Below, piece by piece: positions 25,550 through 33,986 of a stretch of DNA of 64,000 nt (position 1 is the first letter of the stretch; each line of letters starts with the position of its first letter). The DNA is taken from positions 348,339 through 412,338 of the forward strand of contig BQJE01000002.1 in the NCBI GenBank assembly GCA_021604545.1, given 5' to 3'. The translations under genes were made by a program, and so were the position numbers. This DNA is from Micavibrio sp. (GTDB lineage: Bacteria > Pseudomonadota > Alphaproteobacteria > Micavibrionales > Micavibrionaceae). The notes beneath the pieces are model-generated. The model searched no databases, was not told the origin of the DNA, and saw only the letters and a list, made by a program, of their open reading frames with translations.

Positions 25550-26281
25550 ATGTCTAAAAACTATGCATTTAGTGGCGCGAAAAGAGATCAGGCCGGAAAA
25601 GGGGTTGCCAGATCACTACGCCGCGAACATAAGATTCCTGCTGTTATCTATGGTGATAACAAGGAGCCTGTGAAGATTTCACTCCCCTCAAAAGAAACCA
25701 ATCTTGAATATAACAGAGGTCATATGTTTACGACTCTTTGTGATCTGGATATTGAAGGTGAGAAGCACCTGGTTCTGGCTCGTGATGTACAGCTCCATCC
25801 GGTGAATGATCAGGTTCAGCACGTTGATTTTCTGCGTGTGAGCGCGAAGACCAAGATTGCTGTTAAAATCCCGGTTCACTTCATTAATGAAGAAGAGTCA
25901 CCTGGTATTCACGCCAAGGCCGTTTTGAACGTTGTGCGTCATGATGTTGAACTGCTCTGTGGTGCAACCAACATTCCCGATCTGATTGATGTTGACCTGA
26001 CCGGTAAAGAAACCGGTGATTCCGTTAAGATCAGTGATGCCAAGTTGCCTGAAGGCACAAGCCCTGTGATTACCGATCGTGACTTTACGATTGCGACGCT
26101 TGTGGCACCGAAGACAGCTGAGCAGATTGCGGCTGAGGAAGCTCAAGAGGCTGAAGACACGGCTGAAGCTGCTGTGCCTGCTGACGGTGATGCACCAGCG
26201 GATGGTGATGCGCCAGCGGATGGTGACGCAAAAGCCGAAGGTGATGCGCCTGCTGATGGTGACGCGAAGAAGGAAGAATAG
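25550..26281 (+). CDS. rplY: 50S ribosomal protein L25 (general stress protein Ctc type)
   Basis: Binds 5S rRNA in the large subunit. Residues 1-95 are the L25 domain (GKGVARSLRREHKIPAVIYG; LVLARDVQLHPVNDQVQHVDFLRV) and 96-185 the Ctc/TL5 beta domain (VPVHF-like IPVHFINEEESPG, LPEGTSPVI). The C-terminal tail is an acidic repeat of the unit DGDAPA with Lys/Glu at the end. AAAGGAAAA precedes the ATG. A GCAGC/GCTGC hairpin lies at 25499-25518 in the leader, of uncertain meaning. 243 aa. Confidence 0.96.
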   Translation: MSKNYAFSGAKRDQAGKGVARSLRREHKIPAVIYGDNKEPVKISLPSKETNLEYNRGHMFTTLCDLDIEGEKHLVLARDVQLHPVNDQVQHVDFLRVSAKTKIAVKIPVHFINEEESPGIHAKAVLNVVRHDVELLCGATNIPDLIDVDLTGKETGDSVKISDAKLPEGTSPVITDRDFTIATLVAPKTAEQIAAEEAQEAEDTAEAAVPADGDAPADGDAPADGDAKAEGDAPADGDAKKEE

Positions 26282-26328
26282 TTACGCTATCCTTCCTTCA
26301 ACAATTCTTAAAACCGAAAGATGAACCG

Positions 26329-26904
26329 ATGTGGTTATTGGTTGGCCTCGGCAATCCCGGTGATGAACACGCAAAGCACCGTCACAATATCGGGTTTATG
26401 GTTCTTGATGCCATTGCAGATGAGACAGGCTTTCCAGCCTGGCGTTCAAAGTTTCAAGGTGAGATGTCCGAAGGCAAGGTGGGAGGCGACAAAGTCGTGC
26501 TCCTTAAGCCTCAAACCTATATGAACGAATCAGGCCAGAGCGTTGGCAAGGCTGCCAAATTCTATAAGATATCCCCGGAGAAAATAGTCGTCTTTCATGA
26601 TGAGCTTGACCTTAAAAACGCTACGGTTCGTATTAAAAAAGGGGGCGGCAATGCCGGGCATAATGGCTTGCGGTCAATTCAGGACCATCTTTCCACGCCT
26701 GACTTCTGGCGCGCCCGTATTGGCATCGGCCATCCGGGTGACAAGAACCGGGTGTCAGGTTACGTCTTAAGTGATTTTGCCAAGGCGGATCAGGACTGGG
26801 TTGAAGCGGTCATTAACGGGCTCGCGAACTCTTGTGACCTGATTGTCAGCGATGGACCGGAAGCGTATGGCAAGAAGATTTCGGAAGCTTTAAGCGCGTT
26901 ATAA
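26329..26904 (+). CDS. pth: Peptidyl-tRNA hydrolase
   Basis: Releases peptides from prematurely dropped peptidyl-tRNA. Family motifs: GLGNPGDEHAKHRHNIGF with the catalytic His, LLKPQTYMNESGQSV with the Asn that contacts the substrate, FHDELDL with the Asp, and GGGNAGHNGLRSI. 191 aa, typical. It starts 47 bp after rplY and the pair is conserved across alphaproteobacteria. Confidence 0.98.
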   Translation: MWLLVGLGNPGDEHAKHRHNIGFMVLDAIADETGFPAWRSKFQGEMSEGKVGGDKVVLLKPQTYMNESGQSVGKAAKFYKISPEKIVVFHDELDLKNATVRIKKGGGNAGHNGLRSIQDHLSTPDFWRARIGIGHPGDKNRVSGYVLSDFAKADQDWVEAVINGLANSCDLIVSDGPEAYGKKISEALSAL

Positions 26905-26969
26905 AACTCAGAATATTATGACTCTGGAGTATAGGCACGCCACCTTTACAAACAGATTTTCATGCACCG

Positions 26970-27314
26970 TTAACAGTTTGCAGGGTATAACAGGCATGTC
27001 GTTTTATGTAATAGGCTTGTTGCCTTATCTTTTGCCCATCCGACAGTATTACCAAGAATAGGTGTATCATAGTAGAATTCTGCAGTGCCAAGACATACGA
27101 GCAAAAGCGGGACAGCCAATTCTGGCCTTTCTTTGAAGTTAAAGCTCCACACCAAAGTGTCTTTTAGCTTGTGCGCGCCTGAAACGGCCAGCTTTCCAGC
27201 ATTGTCGATGGTTAGCGTATCCTGGATTTTTAGGACGGCTCGCCCAAAACTATTTTTAAGGCGTCCCTTCCGGTTTTTTTGCTGTTCTTGTTCCATAGGC
27301 TCTTTTATCTCCAT
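26970..27314 (-). CDS. Small hypothetical protein with possible C-terminal membrane-associated helix
   Basis: 114 aa, unrecognised. The N-terminus is highly charged (EQEQQKNRKGRLKNSFGRAV). Residues about 80-95 (ELAVPLLLVCLGTAEFYY) are hydrophobic and could be one short membrane or interface helix. The end carries two Cys (TTCLLYPANC). An alternative ATG lies six codons in (27296). No clear Shine-Dalgarno for either. It sits between the conserved pth and ychF on the opposite strand, so it may be lineage-specific. Real but uncertain. Confidence 0.5.
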   Translation of the reverse strand: MEIKEPMEQEQQKNRKGRLKNSFGRAVLKIQDTLTIDNAGKLAVSGAHKLKDTLVWSFNFKERPELAVPLLLVCLGTAEFYYDTPILGNTVGWAKDKATSLLHKTTCLLYPANC

Positions 27315-27414
27315 TTAGACTTGTATAAACAACTAGAAACAGTTATGCAAATAAAAAATCTACTGCGTCACTGCGGGCTTTGTGCTATCCACCTGTAGCG
27401 AAAAAGGAGAAATT

Positions 27415-28515
27415 ATGGGATTTAATTGCGGGATTGTCGGTTTGCCGAATGTTGGGAAGTCGACGCTGTTTAATGCGTTGACGGCAACGGCTGCGGCGCA
27501 GGCGGAGAATTTCCCCTTTTGCACGATTGAGCCCAATGTCGGCCGGGTCAGTGTGCCTGACCCACGGCTGGATAACATTGCCAAGATTGCTAACTCGGCC
27601 AAGACGGTGCCGACGCAGCTTGAATTCGTCGATATCGCGGGCCTTGTGAAGGGCGCGAGCAAGGGCGAGGGTCTCGGCAATCAATTCCTGGCCAATATTC
27701 GTGAGACCGATGCAATCATTCATGTGCTGCGTTGTTTTGATGATCCGGACATTGTCCATGTCGATGGCTCGGTTGACCCGGTGCGTGATGCGGAGACGAT
27801 TGAGACCGAGCTGATGCTGGCTGACCTTGAGAGTGTCGAGAACCAGATCAATACGTTGGGCAAGAAGGCGCGCTCGGGTGACAAGGAAATGCAGGCGCAG
27901 CTTGAACTGGCCGAGCGGGTCAAGGTGGCGCTTGATGACGGCAAGCCGGCGCGAACTGTTGAGGTCAGCGAAGACGACCAGCGCATTTTTAAAATGCTGC
28001 AGCTTTTGACCTCAAAGCCTATTTTATATGTCTGTAATGTGTCTGAAGATGATGCGGCAACCGGCAATGAATGGACAAAACAGGTAGAGGAGATGGCGCA
28101 AAAGCAAGGCGCGGGGACGGTCGTGATTTGCGCCGCGATTGAAGCAGAGATCGCGCAATTTGACACGGAAGAGGAGCGATCCGAGTTTCTTGAAACGCTG
28201 GGTCTGGAAGAGGCGGGTCTCAACAAGATCATCCGTGAGGGGTATAAGTTGCTCGGGCTGCAGACCTATTTTACGGCTGGACCGAAGGAGGCGCGCGCCT
28301 GGACGGTGCGGGTTGGCGCAGCTGCGCCAGAGGCCGCCGGGTGCATTCATAGTGATTTTGAGAAAGGGTTCATCAAGGCGGAAGTGATTGCGTTTGAAGA
28401 TTTCACCGGGCTCGGTGGTGAGCAGGGCGCGAAAGACGCAGGCAAGATGCGTCAGGAGGGCAAGGATTACATCGTCCTTGATGGTGATGTCATCCTGTTC
28501 AGGTTTAATGTCTAG
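27415..28515 (+). CDS. ychF: Redox-regulated ATPase YchF (OLA1 family)
   Basis: Obg-related P-loop NTPase that prefers ATP and binds ribosomes. G1 motif [14 protein letters not shown] at the N-terminus, [12 protein letters not shown], switch [24 protein letters not shown], and a C-terminal TGS domain ([26 protein letters not shown]...). I placed the start at 27415, with AAAGGAG 5 nt upstream, not the ATG 33 nt earlier. 366 aa, normal. Confidence 0.97.
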   Translation: MGFNCGIVGLPNVGKSTLFNALTATAAAQAENFPFCTIEPNVGRVSVPDPRLDNIAKIANSAKTVPTQLEFVDIAGLVKGASKGEGLGNQFLANIRETDAIIHVLRCFDDPDIVHVDGSVDPVRDAETIETELMLADLESVENQINTLGKKARSGDKEMQAQLELAERVKVALDDGKPARTVEVSEDDQRIFKMLQLLTSKPILYVCNVSEDDAATGNEWTKQVEEMAQKQGAGTVVICAAIEAEIAQFDTEEERSEFLETLGLEEAGLNKIIREGYKLLGLQTYFTAGPKEARAWTVRVGAAAPEAAGCIHSDFEKGFIKAEVIAFEDFTGLGGEQGAKDAGKMRQEGKDYIVLDGDVILFRFNV

Positions 28516-28521
28516 AAGTTT

Positions 28522-31500
28522 CTAAGCTGTTGCCTTGGGGTCTAATTTTATTCCCGGGCCGGTTTCAACCAGATCCTGGTTTTCGTCGTGCGTTAGCCCG
28601 GTGTCGTCCACGTTGGCCTGGAATTTGGCCTGAGCCGTTAAGGCATCTTCTTCTGTCGTTTGATCTTTAGCGTGTTTGAAATTTTCATTCAGGGCGCTAA
28701 CTTTATCTGGTTCGGTTGCTCCCGCTTTCGGATGATCCCGTTTGTATAACATCTCACGTCTTTGCGGCAAATAATCACGTTTGAGTGATTCATTGTATAT
28801 TCTGCTGCGGTTATCCGGGCTTTCTTCGTGATAGGTCCCGAGTCTGGCATCGGAATAAACACTGGCGTTGTGATGGGCCAGTTTTTTTATGGCACTGATA
28901 AGCTCGTCTTCACGGCCATGCTTTTGGGCGTCGTTGAGGGCTGCTTCATAAGTATTTTTCTTGAAGAGCGGATTGTCTCTGTCAAGTCCTCTCAGGCGTT
29001 TGCCCATGGCATAGACAAGCCTATTTCCATTCGCCGGGTCTTTCTCTATGAGCTCATCCAGCCCGGTAAACATATAGGCCCATGCACGGCTGCGCGGATA
29101 GGTTGTCGGGCCCCAGTTGTGATCGGTTTCCACAAGTCCTGCAGGGTGTGTGTAGCCGGGCCATGTATCAATTGGCACTCCCGAAGTTGGTAAGCCTTCA
29201 AAAGCAAGACCAAGGTCACGTAAGTCCGGTTTAAAGTGAACTGTTTCTCCCGCTTCATTTTTGTACAGGCCATACATGGCCGCCGTGATATTGGAGGTAT
29301 CGTAATATTTGGTGATGCCATCTCTTGTGACGCTCATCACTCCTTTTTCAGGCGGGTCTGTAGGGCTATAGTCAGGGAGCTCCTTGGCAACACCATCTTC
29401 TGCGGCGCGTTCAACAAAACGCCTCAAGGCTTCTTCGGCAAGCTTATGGATGGCTGCTCTGTTTGGCGGGTTTCCTGACAACACGCCATAGCTTTGCGGT
29501 GGGAACAAGCCATTATAAACCGGGTAACCCAGCCATGGATGCTCGGGGACTATATCGGGCTCAAACGCCCGGGTATATCCCGGTATCCGTCCGGCCAACG
29601 TGCCGACAGCATTACGGACAATTCTTAGCTCTTCAACCTGTGCCTTGTATTCTGTATGTGATGCACCGTTGGCACCGGGCAGGGCACCGAAACTTGGCTC
29701 AGTTGGGATAAGGCGGTAATCTATTTCCAGCTTCCACATCGCCAGAAGAACCTCCTCAATCATGGCAATATCGCTGTCGCTTTTGTTTCTGGTAATATTT
29801 TTATAGGCACTCGATTGGTAGAGCGTGTTCAGTGAATCAGAGTCATGCATTTCCGCTACCAGCGCTTGTTTCTCTGCTTCTTGACCTTTGAGTATATCGA
29901 GGCCAAGGCGCGCTTTCTGTTCAGATTCTTTGCTTGCTCTTTGTGTATTATATTCGTCTTTATTCTCATCCCAGTCAGCCTGAAGCCCACCAAATTCCTT
30001 TTCCCAAAGCCCCAATTTCTCTTCCCGGTCGTGAAGGAGTGTATCGAGCAGTTTCCAGGTGGCGATATTTTGATCGCCAAAATCAAGGAATTTAAACGCA
30101 CCTTTTCTTTCATCTATGACGACTTTGCGCTCGTTACTATAGAGGTCGTCTTTGAGCGCGATGGCGTCGGGGTCATTAGCCAAAAGGTCCCGTATATAGT
30201 GCTCCAGCTTTTCAGTTGTTTCAGAGTCGAGTGTATCATCACCCGTGGTGCCCAGTTCCGGCATGAAATGTGCTTGCGCCTCTTTAACAGCTCTTTTCTT
30301 GTTGGCCAGCACGTCGCCGGTCGGTTCAATTGGTTCTTGTTCAAGGTATTCTTCTTCCATATCCTTTTCAGCGGTGGCTTCTAGTTCTGCCCTTTCTTCA
30401 TCTAATTCTTTTCTCTCCTCAGCTATCTCTTCTTTGAGTGCTGTTCTTTCTTCATCGAGTTTTTTTCTTTCAGCAGCAAGCGCCGTTTGCGCTGCGAGAT
30501 TTGGGTCTGCAGGAGTAACTGGTTTTGTTTCTTTCACGGCATCTTTTTTAACTGTGCCACCATCACTCAAGACTGTCGGCTCGGCGGCTGTAAAAGCTGG
30601 CGTGAGAGGTGTTGCAGGGGTTGGCCAGTCATAATCAGGATCGGTGAATTCTGCGACCCATTTTGCATCGTCGTCGTTTAGGGCCATAAGGAGGTTTCGT
30701 AGCTCTAGCACAGGCTCAAGATTCTTTTTTGTTGTGGCGTGACCTTTGAGCTCAGGGTCCCATTGTATTTCAGACGCTTCCGTATCATCCCATTGGCCGG
30801 TGGCCTCTATTTTTTTTCCATTCATTGTAAAATGATCAAGCAGCTCGATATTAGATAATTCACTGATAAGAAGGGTCTGGCGCTTATGTATTAGGCTTGG
30901 GAGCGCTGCCATAAAAGCGGAGTCTTTAATATTGTCGTCAAGCTTAAGCGGTGTTTGTCCGTTTAACTCGTGTGTATTAATATATTTTTTGAGGGCAATA
31001 ACAGCGCTGGCATGGTCTTCACCTTTTGTTATGCCTGCGAAGACCATGAAGGTGTTTTTTTGCTTAAGAAATCTTTCTATTTCTTCATCGTTTGTATCAA
31101 CTATAGAGCTGTACCATGAGGCTGATGATAAAATTTCTTCCAGTTCCTCGTTGTTTTTTGTTAACAGAAAGTTATGGATGAGATTCATTTGTGTCTGAGA
31201 ATCTGCACCCAAAGCACCAGTTACTGCTACAGGTTGGGATTCTTTGGGAAGTTGTGCTGGATGAAACCAGTCATAAGCCCAGTCATCAACTTCCTGCATA
31301 TGGTCAAAGAGATTAATAAATTCTTGCATATGTTTATTAATGGCAAGGTTTGCAGTTTCGATGTCGGCTGGTTCCATCGCCGTATAACGCTCGTGAAATT
31401 TATCAAAGTTATAACGTCCATAATCTTTGGATTTATTAAGAGGATTGTCTTCAGGTTCAGCTTTATAATGGTCTTTTATGGCTTCCAGCGCTTTTATAGT

Positions 31501-32181
31501 CTTCTGATCCATGCGACCTGTTATACGAAAGTCATCGATTCCAGCGTTCTCTACGATTGAGGAAAGTTCTGGGAATTCAGCAATAGCAGATTGAAGCTGA
31601 AAAGCGTATTGCACAAACCCAAAGCCCATTCTTTCGTCATCCGCGCTTTGGGCGCGTTCATCAATTATAATATCTGCTTTCTTTTGATCTTGAGGTATGT
31701 AGTCCCGTAGGAACTCCTTCATATCTTCAGTGGGTGTGCGCCTGTATCGTTTGTTGATTTGGTTGGCCTCATTAGCGGGGCGGATGAATTTATCGTAGCC
31801 CTCTATTTTCGAGAGTTTGTCTCCAGTGGCACTTCCAACTTTTCTTAGGAAAGATTCAAGTCTCTCAGCATTTTTCTCGCTGAATTGACCATCAACGGTA
31901 AGTGTGTAGTCTGCTGCTTTAAAACCTGGAATAGCGTTGCTGGCCTCAATGAGCGGGGCGTATTTATTGACTTCCCCTTCTATATATTTTAGGTGCTCTA
32001 AATTGGTATAATAAAAATCTGGATCAAGATCAGGAAAGGGATCTTTGTTTTGATCGACCTTCAGAGCATATAAACCCGAAGGCAATTTCTCGGCGCGAGA
32101 ATTCTTGAAAAGAGACGCCCTCGATTCATTTATCCGTTTTTTATATTCAATAATTTCCTGATCGGTGGCTATTTCCGCCAT
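28522..32181 (-). CDS. Very large hypothetical cytosolic protein (1219 aa) with central coiled coil
   Basis: No signal peptide or membrane segment. Residues about 560-615 form a strongly charged heptad coiled coil (LDEERTALKEEIAEERKELDEE) after a Pro/Thr linker. Three short segments share a pattern like peptidoglycan-binding repeats (D-G-x-hydrophobic, then T/N-x3-L-E): LTVDGQFSEKNAERLESF near 94-112, ITGRMDQKTIKALEAI near 220, and GDDTLDSETTEKLEHYI near 650. By eye these are weak. The last third has Trp/Pro-rich conserved-looking blocks (TWPGYTHPAGLVETDHNWGP) and resembles no family I know. It has a near-perfect promoter with a palindrome at -35. GAGGGTG lies immediately before the ATG. Convergent with ychF; single gene unit. 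Confidence 0.8.
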   Translation of the reverse strand: MAEIATDQEIIEYKKRINESRASLFKNSRAEKLPSGLYALKVDQNKDPFPDLDPDFYYTNLEHLKYIEGEVNKYAPLIEASNAIPGFKAADYTLTVDGQFSEKNAERLESFLRKVGSATGDKLSKIEGYDKFIRPANEANQINKRYRRTPTEDMKEFLRDYIPQDQKKADIIIDERAQSADDERMGFGFVQYAFQLQSAIAEFPELSSIVENAGIDDFRITGRMDQKTIKALEAIKDHYKAEPEDNPLNKSKDYGRYNFDKFHERYTAMEPADIETANLAINKHMQEFINLFDHMQEVDDWAYDWFHPAQLPKESQPVAVTGALGADSQTQMNLIHNFLLTKNNEELEEILSSASWYSSIVDTNDEEIERFLKQKNTFMVFAGITKGEDHASAVIALKKYINTHELNGQTPLKLDDNIKDSAFMAALPSLIHKRQTLLISELSNIELLDHFTMNGKKIEATGQWDDTEASEIQWDPELKGHATTKKNLEPVLELRNLLMALNDDDAKWVAEFTDPDYDWPTPATPLTPAFTAAEPTVLSDGGTVKKDAVKETKPVTPADPNLAAQTALAAERKKLDEERTALKEEIAEERKELDEERAELEATAEKDMEEEYLEQEPIEPTGDVLANKKRAVKEAQAHFMPELGTTGDDTLDSETTEKLEHYIRDLLANDPDAIALKDDLYSNERKVVIDERKGAFKFLDFGDQNIATWKLLDTLLHDREEKLGLWEKEFGGLQADWDENKDEYNTQRASKESEQKARLGLDILKGQEAEKQALVAEMHDSDSLNTLYQSSAYKNITRNKSDSDIAMIEEVLLAMWKLEIDYRLIPTEPSFGALPGANGASHTEYKAQVEELRIVRNAVGTLAGRIPGYTRAFEPDIVPEHPWLGYPVYNGLFPPQSYGVLSGNPPNRAAIHKLAEEALRRFVERAAEDGVAKELPDYSPTDPPEKGVMSVTRDGITKYYDTSNITAAMYGLYKNEAGETVHFKPDLRDLGLAFEGLPTSGVPIDTWPGYTHPAGLVETDHNWGPTTYPRSRAWAYMFTGLDELIEKDPANGNRLVYAMGKRLRGLDRDNPLFKKNTYEAALNDAQKHGREDELISAIKKLAHHNASVYSDARLGTYHEESPDNRSRIYNESLKRDYLPQRREMLYKRDHPKAGATEPDKVSALNENFKHAKDQTTEEDALTAQAKFQANVDDTGLTHDENQDLVETGPGIKLDPKATA

Positions 32182-32249
32182 TACACCCTCGAATACACTA
32201 TTACCAAAATTATTTTTTTATATTTTATTTATTTTTATGCTTTGGACAG

Positions 32250-32278
32250 AGTATATACGTTTTTATGACATTTGTCAA
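32250..32278 (-). promoter_or_regulatory. Sigma-70 promoter with overlapping palindrome for the 1219-aa gene
   Basis: Minus strand TTGACA (32278-32273), 17-nt spacer, TATACT (32255-32250). TGACATTTGTCA at 32266-32277 is a perfect 5+2+5 palindrome overlapping the -35, a candidate operator. Leader about 60 nt, very AT-rich. Confidence 0.75.
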
Positions 32279-32289
32279 ACTGTATGGTG

Positions 32290-33195
32290 CTAAGTTCCTG
32301 TAATTATTGCGCTTTCTGTGTTTTTGGTGCGGGCCAAAGCGCCATAAGCATCGCGTAATTGGCGCGTAATTGGTCCGACTGTGAAATCGAGATCCTCAAT
32401 ATTACCAACGGCTGTGAGCTCGGCAGCCGTGCCCGTCAGGAAGACTTCCTGCACGTTTTGGAGCTCTTCAGGTTTGATGTGAACTTCTTCAAATGGGATA
32501 CCCAAGTCTTTGGCCATCTGAATAACGGTTTGTCTGGTAATGCCATTGAGAAAACAATCCGGCGGTGGCGTTTGGAGCACACCATCGCGTATAACGAATA
32601 AATTGGCGCTGCTGGCTTCGGCGACATAGCCACGATAATCAAGCATTAAGGCATCGTCATAACCGGCATCCTCGGCGGCATGTTTGGACATCGTGCCAAT
32701 CGCATACAGGCAGCCTGCCTTACTTTGTGTTGGCGCACAGTCAGGAGGAGGCTTGTGCCAAGGGGATGTTTTGAGTGTAATGCCTTTCTCGTGCTTTTCA
32801 GCGTCGTAATAACTGCCCCATTCCCAGGCTGCGATTGCAACATGGGTTTTGGTGCCGCTGGCTGAAATGCCCATTTGCTCAGCACCGCGCCAAGCCACAG
32901 GGCGAACATAACCGTTACTCAATTTGTTGGCTTCCAGAACCTCGCGTTTGGCATCTTCGATTTCATCAACACTGAAGGGGATTTCCATACCAAGAATATT
33001 GGCAGAGTTAATTAAGCGTTTCGCGTGCTCCCGGGATTTGAAGATTTGGTCATCATAGATACGCTCACCCTCAAAAACACTGCTGGCATAATGCAGGCCA
33101 TGGCTGAGGATATGGACTTTGGCTTCGCGCCAATTCACCATTTTGCCATCTAACCAGATATAACCATCACGGTCATCAAAAGGTATAAGAGCCAT
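32290..33195 (-). CDS. ilvE: Branched-chain amino acid aminotransferase
   Basis: PLP enzyme that interconverts Leu, Ile, Val and their 2-oxo acids. Class IV fold: GYIWLDGKMVNWREAKVHILSHGLHYASSVFEGERIY, the PLP Lys in TQSKAGCLYAIG (Lys159 from this start), and GYVAEASSANLFVIRDG, LNGITRQTVI, EVFLTGTAAELTAV. I chose the ATG at 33195 (MALIPFDDRDG), the usual family start, preceded by AAGGG; a GTG four codons earlier is possible. 301 aa. Divergent from the response-regulator gene. Confidence 0.96.
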   Translation of the reverse strand: MALIPFDDRDGYIWLDGKMVNWREAKVHILSHGLHYASSVFEGERIYDDQIFKSREHAKRLINSANILGMEIPFSVDEIEDAKREVLEANKLSNGYVRPVAWRGAEQMGISASGTKTHVAIAAWEWGSYYDAEKHEKGITLKTSPWHKPPPDCAPTQSKAGCLYAIGTMSKHAAEDAGYDDALMLDYRGYVAEASSANLFVIRDGVLQTPPPDCFLNGITRQTVIQMAKDLGIPFEEVHIKPEELQNVQEVFLTGTAAELTAVGNIEDLDFTVGPITRQLRDAYGALARTKNTESAIITGT

Positions 33196-33216
33196 AATTG
33201 TCGACACACCCTTGGG

Positions 33217-33250
33217 TTTACGGTAAAAACTCTTTTAAGCTTACCGTAAA
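33217..33250 (+). promoter_or_regulatory. Inverted repeat in the ilvE / response-regulator intergenic region
   Basis: TTTACGGTAA (33217-33226) and TTACCGTAAA (33241-33250) are exact reverse complements 14 nt apart; TTGTAAAC follows at 33259. TTTAC/GTAAA half-sites resemble OmpR-family sites, so autoregulation by the adjacent regulator is plausible. Inference. Confidence 0.5.
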
Positions 33251-33272
33251 TGGTTAATTTGTAAACAGGTTC

Positions 33273-33986
33273 ATGATTTTGAGTGTGAATAATCAACCGC
33301 TGGCCGCGAAACCCCATATTTTGGTTGTCGATGATGACAATCGGATACGCGATCTTGTGTCGCGCTACCTGAAGGACAATGATTTCGTTGTGATCACCGC
33401 GCAAGATGCGGCTGATGCGCGCGAGGTTATGAAAGGGTTCGAATTTGATGCGCTGGTTGTGGATGTGATGATGCCGGGTGAAACGGGACTGGAATTTACG
33501 AATTCCTTGCGTAAAGAAAGCAATCTACCTGTTCTGCTGTTGACGGCTTTGGGAGAAGTTGATGACCGGGTAACGGGTTTTGAAGTGGGAGCGGATGACT
33601 ATCTACCCAAGCCGTTTGAGCCAAGAGAGTTGGTGGCGCGATTGAATGCGATTTTGCGACGTACGGCTAAAAAGCAGGAGGAGGCGCGACCGCTTAAAAT
33701 TGGCCGTTGGCATTTTGATCCCAATCATGATGAGTTGTCAGATGGTCAGGATCGATTGCGCCTTACAGCGGTTGAGGCTAATTTGCTGCGTGCACTTGCA
33801 AGCCGTTCCGGCGAGGTAATGAGCCGGGGAGAACTGGCAGCAATTTGTGGGGTAGAAGCTGGCGAACGTACAATTGATGTGCAGGTCACAAGGTTGCGGC
33901 GTAAAATTGAGGAAGACACCAAAGCACCGCGATACCTACAGACCATCAGGGGTAAAGGTTATCTGCTCAGAGGTGAGGATCTATAA
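33273..33986 (+). CDS. OmpR-family response regulator
   Basis: Receiver domain (residues 14-125): HILVVDDDNRIRDLVSRYL with the acidic pocket, phospho-acceptor Asp64 (ALVVDVMMPGETG), conserved Thr near 91 and Lys113 (DDYLPKPFEP). Winged-helix DNA-binding domain (about 140-235): LRLTAVEANLLRALASRSGEVMSRGEL and ERTIDVQVTRLRRKIEEDTKAPRYLQTIRGKGYLL. 237 aa. Its stop overlaps the kinase start as TAATG. Pairs with the kinase downstream; signal unknown, envelope or osmotic role inferred only from the OmpR/EnvZ type. Confidence 0.96.
   Translation: MILSVNNQPLAAKPHILVVDDDNRIRDLVSRYLKDNDFVVITAQDAADAREVMKGFEFDALVVDVMMPGETGLEFTNSLRKESNLPVLLLTALGEVDDRVTGFEVGADDYLPKPFEPRELVARLNAILRRTAKKQEEARPLKIGRWHFDPNHDELSDGQDRLRLTAVEANLLRALASRSGEVMSRGELAAICGVEAGERTIDVQVTRLRRKIEEDTKAPRYLQTIRGKGYLLRGEDL

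Noticed and set aside
27720..28232. 170-codon Ser-rich antisense frame over ychF
   Set aside because: Ser/Ala/Arg composition is the reverse reading of acidic ychF codons; no start signals.
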